64,000 bases of DNA from Heracleum sosnowskyi (lineage: Eukaryota > Streptophyta > Magnoliopsida > Apiales > Apiaceae): contig CM061245.1 in assembly GCA_030848705.1 (NCBI GenBank), positions 39,994,711-40,058,710 on the forward strand, written 5' to 3'. The notes under the pieces were generated by a model. It was not told the DNA's origin. It was given only the letters and a program-made list of their open reading frames with translations, and made no database searches. Shown here piece after piece: positions 59,088-64,000 of the stretch; within the stretch, counting starts at the first letter, position 1, and each line of letters starts with the position of its first letter. A program made the position numbers and the translations under genes.

Positions 59088-59788
59088 TATATTTTTTAAT
59101 TAAAAGATCAGAAAATAAATATGTAGATTGAAAGACCAATAAAGATAGTAGCGTATGAATTGTTAATTTTTACCGTTCGGGTAAGCCATAAGCAAATAGA
59201 AAGATAGTTTCAAGTTTGAACGCTTCATATGTACATACTTGCATGAACGGCATAAACGACTTATTGGGTTTTTTTTTCAAAATTGCTATAATTTTAAAAA
59301 GAATTGAAATATATTTTTTCCAAATTATTTTTAAAAATAAATTTTCAAACCATGCTATCTAGAATGTATCAATATTGTTATCGGTCGATTTTGACGTCAT
59401 TGGTCGATTAGGAGTTGATGGAAATGATAATGACGTGGATGTTCACCCTACACCTAACGTGTGTTTGTAATGCTGGCATGTATATTCAAGATCGGGCTCC
59501 ATCGTGTCATAACGGGTGGTTATGAGTTTATTTACAAGCGAGTTAGGTGGTCGGTTTTCTCGATCGGTTATAAGTTGTCTTTTCCGACCATTCCTAGTTT
59601 TGAATCAACTGTCCTTAAAACTTTATTGTAAAATTTAGAACTTAATTTGATTTTATTTAATCAGGCTCGCAAAACACAGAATTAGAAAGTTATAGCATCT
59701 CAGGACATGTGCTACAGAAAGACTATATTTTTAACATTCAAAGCCATTCTTTACTCACCAAAGCCGGTACATAGGCTGGCTTATTTAG
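59088..59788. other. Intergenic DNA, nothing recognised
   Basis: No ORF above background is present. The region has mixed composition, less AT-rich around 59340-59600, and no repeat partner elsewhere in the window was found. Confidence 0.4.
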
Positions 59789-60485
59789 GCCCCATTTGTT
59801 TAGCTCTGAATGGCTGCTGAATTAGCTGAACGGAGCGATTCTTCTCATTTAGGTCATTTGGATCTTATTTTCCCCTGCTGAATGAATCTTAAAGTTTTGA
59901 ATCGGTTCAGTGTGAATATTGCAGCCGAACGAATCAGATAAGTGTGGACATGTACATAACTTCAGTGGTATTCTTTTGCTTTTAAATTAAATAAAGTACT
60001 TTAAATTATAATAATTCTAAATTATATCATATAATTTAAATAATACTTCTATATTTGTTTATTTCTAAATTATAATATGAAATTCAAATATATTGTTACC
60101 TATATACATACAAGATTCTAATTCTAATTTTAATTAAAATTTAGATAAAAAATTTGAAATGTTAAATTTAATTTAAATACTTTTCAAAAAAATCATATAT
60201 TAATTTAACAAAAATCAGAATTATTTTTTAATAGTTTTTGGTTAAAAAATATATATGAAATATTGTATGTTACATTGTAAAATTATTTTATTGTAATTTG
60301 TAATGATAAATTCTTTAATATTTAATATCACTGTGTGACAAATGGATAAATTTGAAAAAATATCATTCAGATGTTTGGAGAAATTTCTTAGTCAAATGAT
60401 ATTATTCGTTCAGAATTCAGATCTCAATTCATTCAGAAATATTAATCATTCAGGTATAAATTATTCAGAATTGCCAAATGACAGT
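59789..60485. mobile_element. Possible hAT-like MITE (CTGAAT-rich ends)
   Basis: The left side has CCCATTTGTTTAGCTCTGAA and repeated GCTGAAT. The right side, reverse complemented, has GTCATTTGGCAATTCTGAAT and repeated CTGAAT. This gives imperfect inverted ends around an AT-rich core. I found no clear target duplication, so the class and limits are tentative. Confidence 0.35.
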
Positions 60486-61249
60486 TTCTAGATCAGTGAT
60501 CAACATTGTGCTCATTGTTCAAATTATAGCTTTTAGTTATTGATGTTCATGATCTAGAACCATGCGTACACAGTTCGAATCGATTACGTGTATATCGATT
60601 ACGTGTATATTCTGAAAGTTGAATATCACTTCTGATTGTGAATGTGTACTTTATGATTCTAGGTTTATAACACATGTATATATTTCAAAATGAAATTCCA
60701 TCTTTCCTCAATTGATGAAAATCAAGAGAAGTACACATCTAGGAGTGACAGGAGCAGAAGAGATCGAAAGGAGACTTCTGAAATCTAACATCTTCATGAA
60801 GCCCTTATATTTGATGATGTGGATCTCATTTATATGCCTCAACTATCTCAAAAGAAAAAGAAAAAAAAACTCCAAAATTTATCTTCAAAAAACTCCTCTG
60901 ATTGATAGAGAATTTATTTCAGGAAATTGTTATAAAGAGTGGTTATATTTTTGGTCTTGCAGACGAAGAATATAGTGTTTCAAGCAATGTATATATATCA
61001 TTAATCAAAATTTCATTTTAAATACTATATACCATTTTTAGCTAATTTTTCAAATTGCAGCGATATGTAAATAAGATGTAAGATATAGGACGAGTTCTAG
61101 TTGATGTTGTGCCTGAAAAACCTGGTTTTGAAATACAGTCAAAGAAGTTAGGCTTCCTCACCAAAAAAAAAGAGTTTAGGCTTGAATTGTGTTACGTCCT
61201 GTTTGGAAACTTGTATTTCATTCGAAATTCTGGATATAGTCAAATAGAA
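60486..61249. other. Intergenic DNA with doubtful coding traces
   Basis: A 17-bp direct repeat (CGATTACGTGTATAT) occurs at about 60588 and 60605. A short frame from an ATG near 60690 gives a charged peptide (SDRSRRDRKETSEI) that stops quickly. Overlapping frames (60712-60975) have no domain. I cannot assign a gene. Confidence 0.35.
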
Positions 61250-61400
61250 TTTGCACCTCAGTCATGCACACCACTAAAAGGGTCCTAACTCATTCTGTAA
61301 TCCACAGTACACTACCCATACAGAGCTCGCTTGAGTTGCCATATACAAGCGCTTGAATACTTTTCTGTCATGATCAGGTTGCTAGATAGTTTACTGCCTC
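61250..61400 (-). pseudogene. Remnant similar to the tail of the F-box pseudogene
   Basis: AGTCATGCACACCA, GTCCTAACT, CATGATCAGG, TTGCTAGA and TACTGCCTCA occur in the same order and spacing as 39340-39430, just beyond the F-box pseudogene. It is probably the decayed 3' end of a related F-box gene copy. Nothing of the F-box itself is left here. Confidence 0.4.
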
Positions 61401-61907
61401 AGCTAACCACCTGTTATTCATCAAAAATAACTAAATTCAAAAGAAAAGGTAGCTAGTTTTAATTGGTCGAGTACTTTGATATAGTGGAACAAATATATGA
61501 GAGCAGCTGCAACGCTATTTGCCCAACTTGTACAATTCTTAACCCCACAATACAGTCACGTAGCTCAAACTTGTCCCCTGAGAAAGTTGGCCAAAACCCT
61601 CCACCGCACTGGCCACTTTCTGTACTACTTTAATAATAGTTTTTATATTTTTAGATCCCACTACACTCAATCATATATAATTTATTTAACATATAATTAT
61701 TTTATAAAATTTTCTCATCATCATCTTCAGTGAACATCTCCTTAACAAAATCTCTGTGTAAATCAAAATTATTTGTCATATTTGATATTTTGCTGATAAC
61801 AAGATATGTGATGGGGATATGATTATAATGATGATCTTATATAGAGCATAAAACGAATTTATTCCAATGACTTTCAAACAAGAACAACATTACAATGACT
61901 AGCTTAC

Positions 61908-61970
61908 AAACACTACAAGCCAAACACTACAAGCCAAATACTACAAGCCAAACAGTACAAGCCAAACACT
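61908..61970. repeat. 14-bp tandem repeat, about 4.5 copies
   Basis: AAACACTACAAGCC repeats four times with one-base variants (AAATACT, AAACAGT). It lies in the 3' untranslated side of the Myb/SANT-like ORF. Confidence 0.85.
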
Positions 61971-61999
61971 AAAATTCAAATACTAGAAACCAAATAACA

Positions 62000-63154
62000 C
62001 TAATTGTTTTTACTTGCTATTTTCCTTCTTATTTCATCAACCAATGATGCATGCACTTCACGCTGAGCTTCAGTCATTATAGTCGTGTCCGCCATAATGA
62101 TCTTTAATTCAATCTCCCTGTCTCTGGCTGCCATCTCCCTTTCATGATTTTTATTAAATTCTTCCAATAGAGATAACTTCCTACATTGAACAGCTGTCAT
62201 TTCTTCATAGCGTTCAACATCTAAATCGGGGATAACTTTCTTCTTTCCCTTCCCTTTCTTTTTGGTTGCTTTTGTTCCTTTAGGACGAACCGGGGATTCC
62301 ACGACATTGTTACCTGATGACGAATAAGCTCCAGAATCACTTAACTTAGTTCTTTTTGTACTCCCACTACTTGTAGTAGGATCTCTCTATTTTGGTTGCC
62401 TACGAAGCTCCATCCAATGCAACTCAAAGTTACATTTCTTTCCATAAGTACTTTTATGGAGACTATGAGCTCTTTCTACAATATCAGTCATGTTTGAACC
62501 ACTTCCAACTATTTTTTGTGCTTTATTAATGCATGCTCCAAATTTTTGAGCCCCTTCATTGATTCGTTGCCATCTTTTTCTTATAGCCGCAACGCCTCTT
62601 TTGATAAGACCAGGCTCGTTTTCTTCGCAATACTCCCGAATTCGTTCCCAAAATGTTTCGCCCTATTGATCAGTACCAATCAGCGGATCAATCGAAACAT
62701 TCAACCAAGCACTAATTAAAAGCTTATCTTCTTCCCATTTCCATTGAACACCACTTTCTCGTATATCTTCAGGTTCAACGAAATCATCATTTAAATCTAT
62801 GACATCTCTACTATTAAAAGTAGAAAATTGTGAAACTAGAGATTCTTCGACATTTGTTGGCATCGGATTGTTTCCGAATTGTGGAAGTGATGTTGGAAAA
62901 TTTTGGGAATATGGAAAAGGATACATTTGAGAATTTTGAGTAAATGGAAATAAATTATTTAAAAATGGAAAAGAAGGATTACAAATTTGAGAATTGAAAT
63001 TTCGTTGGTCTGAAAATTGAGCATTTTCCATATTTGCATTTTGAATAAATGGAAAGTATGGATTTGGATATTGAAATGGTAAATTTAAATTTGGAGCTTG
63101 AGGATTGAGATTTGAATTTTGGGAATTTGGAGGTTGAGAATTATTGGGATTCAT
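62000..63154 (-). pseudogene. PIF/Harbinger Myb/SANT-like accessory protein, two in-frame TAG stops
   Basis: One 385-codon frame starts MNPNNSQPPNSQNSN. It has an Asn/Pro/Phe-rich N-terminus and a Myb/SANT-like trihelix (WKWEEDKLLISAWLNVSIDP, then FWERIREYCEENEPG and RKRWQRINEGAQKFGAC). A nuclear-type KKKGKGKKK stretch and a coiled C-terminus (ERYEEMTAVQCRKL..., EVHASLVDEIRRKIA) follow, like plant NAM-associated or so-called GST T3-like proteins. In PIF/Harbinger elements this protein binds the termini and brings the transposase to the nucleus. TAG at 62663-62665 (just after the Trp-rich start of the Myb region) and at 62387-62389 break it. The phase is kept throughout. Confidence 0.8.
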
Positions 63155-63470
63155 AATTTTTGAGTAGAAAAATTGTTAAAGAGATGAAGTTTGTAGTACA
63201 AAATGAATGAAAATGAATTACTATTTATATCCTAAAATTTTCTAACCGTTAATAATTCAACGGCTATGTCTGTAAATTACTACTACAATGAATAAAAGAA
63301 ACATAAAAAAGGTCATTAAAAAGTGTGCCATGCAGGTCCTGTCCATGGACACCATAGTGCCCACATGCCCCTTTTTTAATTTTCTTCCAGCGCATATGGA
63401 TAGGCCAGGGACAGATTGTTATTCCCGAGGCGGGAGTTGTCCACCCAAATATGCTGCGTTGCAGCTGCTC

Positions 63471-64000
63471 TGAGGTCCACTAAGATCTGACGTCCATGGC
63501 AGCACAATCAAATCAATAATAACTATAGCAATGTGACTGTACTCTACAGTAGGGCCTGAAACTTAGAAGCTAATTAATCCTAGGCTACAACCTACAGGCC
63601 GGGTAAGATGATAACATGTTCCAGAAGCTTGTTGCCCCAAGGCTTTACAGAGTAAGTCTTGCTCCCACTCCGTGGTTCATCATAGTCTAGACTGATGGAG
63701 CAGTCCTTGCAATTTTAGCCTAACATATTAAGGTAGGTTTTCCATTATGACTCCTGCCATGGGCTTAAAAATAGACACCTCGCCTTATCCTACTAGTTAA
63801 CTCCAGATAGCATATACTGGCAGTGAAATATAGAAGCCTCGTACTGATGCATCATAGATGCAACACTTCAAATTTCAATAGTTTTTCTTAAATTAGTCAA
63901 GAACTTCAATTCAAATTTCGAAGAAACACAACTAAATTACAGTCTGCAAAATTTTGGATCCATTCACAATTTTGCAACACTGCAACAGTGATTCACCAAT
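63471..64000. other. Flank to the right of the Harbinger-type element, no gene recognised
   Basis: Composition is more balanced than in the Helitron regions and no repeat match elsewhere in the window was found, so it may be unique host DNA. No ORF over 60 codons with recognisable features occurs before the window ends. Confidence 0.4.

Larger units (their letters stand above)
61501..63470 (-). mobile_element. PIF/Harbinger-type element carrying only the Myb/SANT-like ORF
   Basis: The ends are perfect 15-bp inverted repeats, GAGCAGCTGCAACGC (61501-61515 and its complement at 63456-63470), extending imperfectly inward to TATTTGCCC/TATTTGGGT. TGA flanks both sides (61498-61500 and 63471-63473), a 3-bp duplication as for PIF/Harbinger. 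It contains one ORF on the minus strand (62000-63154) and no DDE transposase, so it depends on a relative for movement. Confidence 0.75.

Noticed and set aside
60712..60975. 87-codon ORF and overlapping charged peptide
   Set aside because: Frames switch quickly, no family is recognised and no splice pattern is convincing; kept only as doubtful coding trace.

Overview
The window is plant nuclear DNA: AT-rich, intron-bearing and packed with nested transposable elements. A eudicot is likely. One intact host gene stands out, a CLE-family peptide gene at 6115-6459 whose C-terminus matches the TDIF dodecapeptide of the CLE41/CLE44 class. An asterid or Apiaceae-like source is possible but cannot be shown from the sequence. 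There is no bacterial-style operon, CRISPR array, rRNA gene or recognisable tRNA gene.

Layout. 1-671 is the 3' end of an AT-rich Helitron that recurs at 43172-43850. 721-4653 holds small DNA elements: a TIR MITE, two hAT-type MITEs with 8-bp target duplications, a 28-bp perfect inverted-repeat element and a CACTA-like end. 4654-7656 is the CLE locus. 7657-13055 is a Helitron interrupted by three unrelated inverted-terminus elements, each sitting in a (TA)n tract (Micron-like), and by a Stowaway MITE. 13279-16684 holds two minus-strand Helitrons end to end. The first carries an RPA/DUF223-like fragment and a 410-bp tandem array.

17089-36613 is a chimera of two Ty1/copia Sirevirus-like elements. 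Element C (minus strand) keeps only its 3' LTR and 3' ORF. Element A (plus strand) keeps its 5' LTR, decayed gag and pol, and a decayed 3' ORF, but has no 3' LTR. The C/A junction sits in a 3.51-kb tandem duplication that gives two almost identical intact 750-codon ORFs. 36614-44656 contains more Helitron copies around an F-box pseudogene. 44749-59087 is Helitron sequence into which a complete 12-kb Sirevirus-like element B (45787-57763, minus strand, TSD AAACC) inserted. B in turn received a solo LTR (47342-48494) inside its 3' ORF. 61501-63470 is a PIF/Harbinger-type element that carries only the Myb/SANT-like ORF, now broken.

How the genes work together: elements A, B and C share the plan LTR, PBS, gag with zinc knuckles, protease-integrase-RT-RNaseH, an extra 3' ORF, polypurine tract, LTR. 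Each family has its own short motif repeated through LTR, spacer or coding DNA. Element A is mutated mostly at CAG codons turned to TAG, as expected from deamination of methylated cytosine. Element B is younger, with few breaks and LTRs about 98% identical by eye. The CLE gene is the only likely functional host gene seen.
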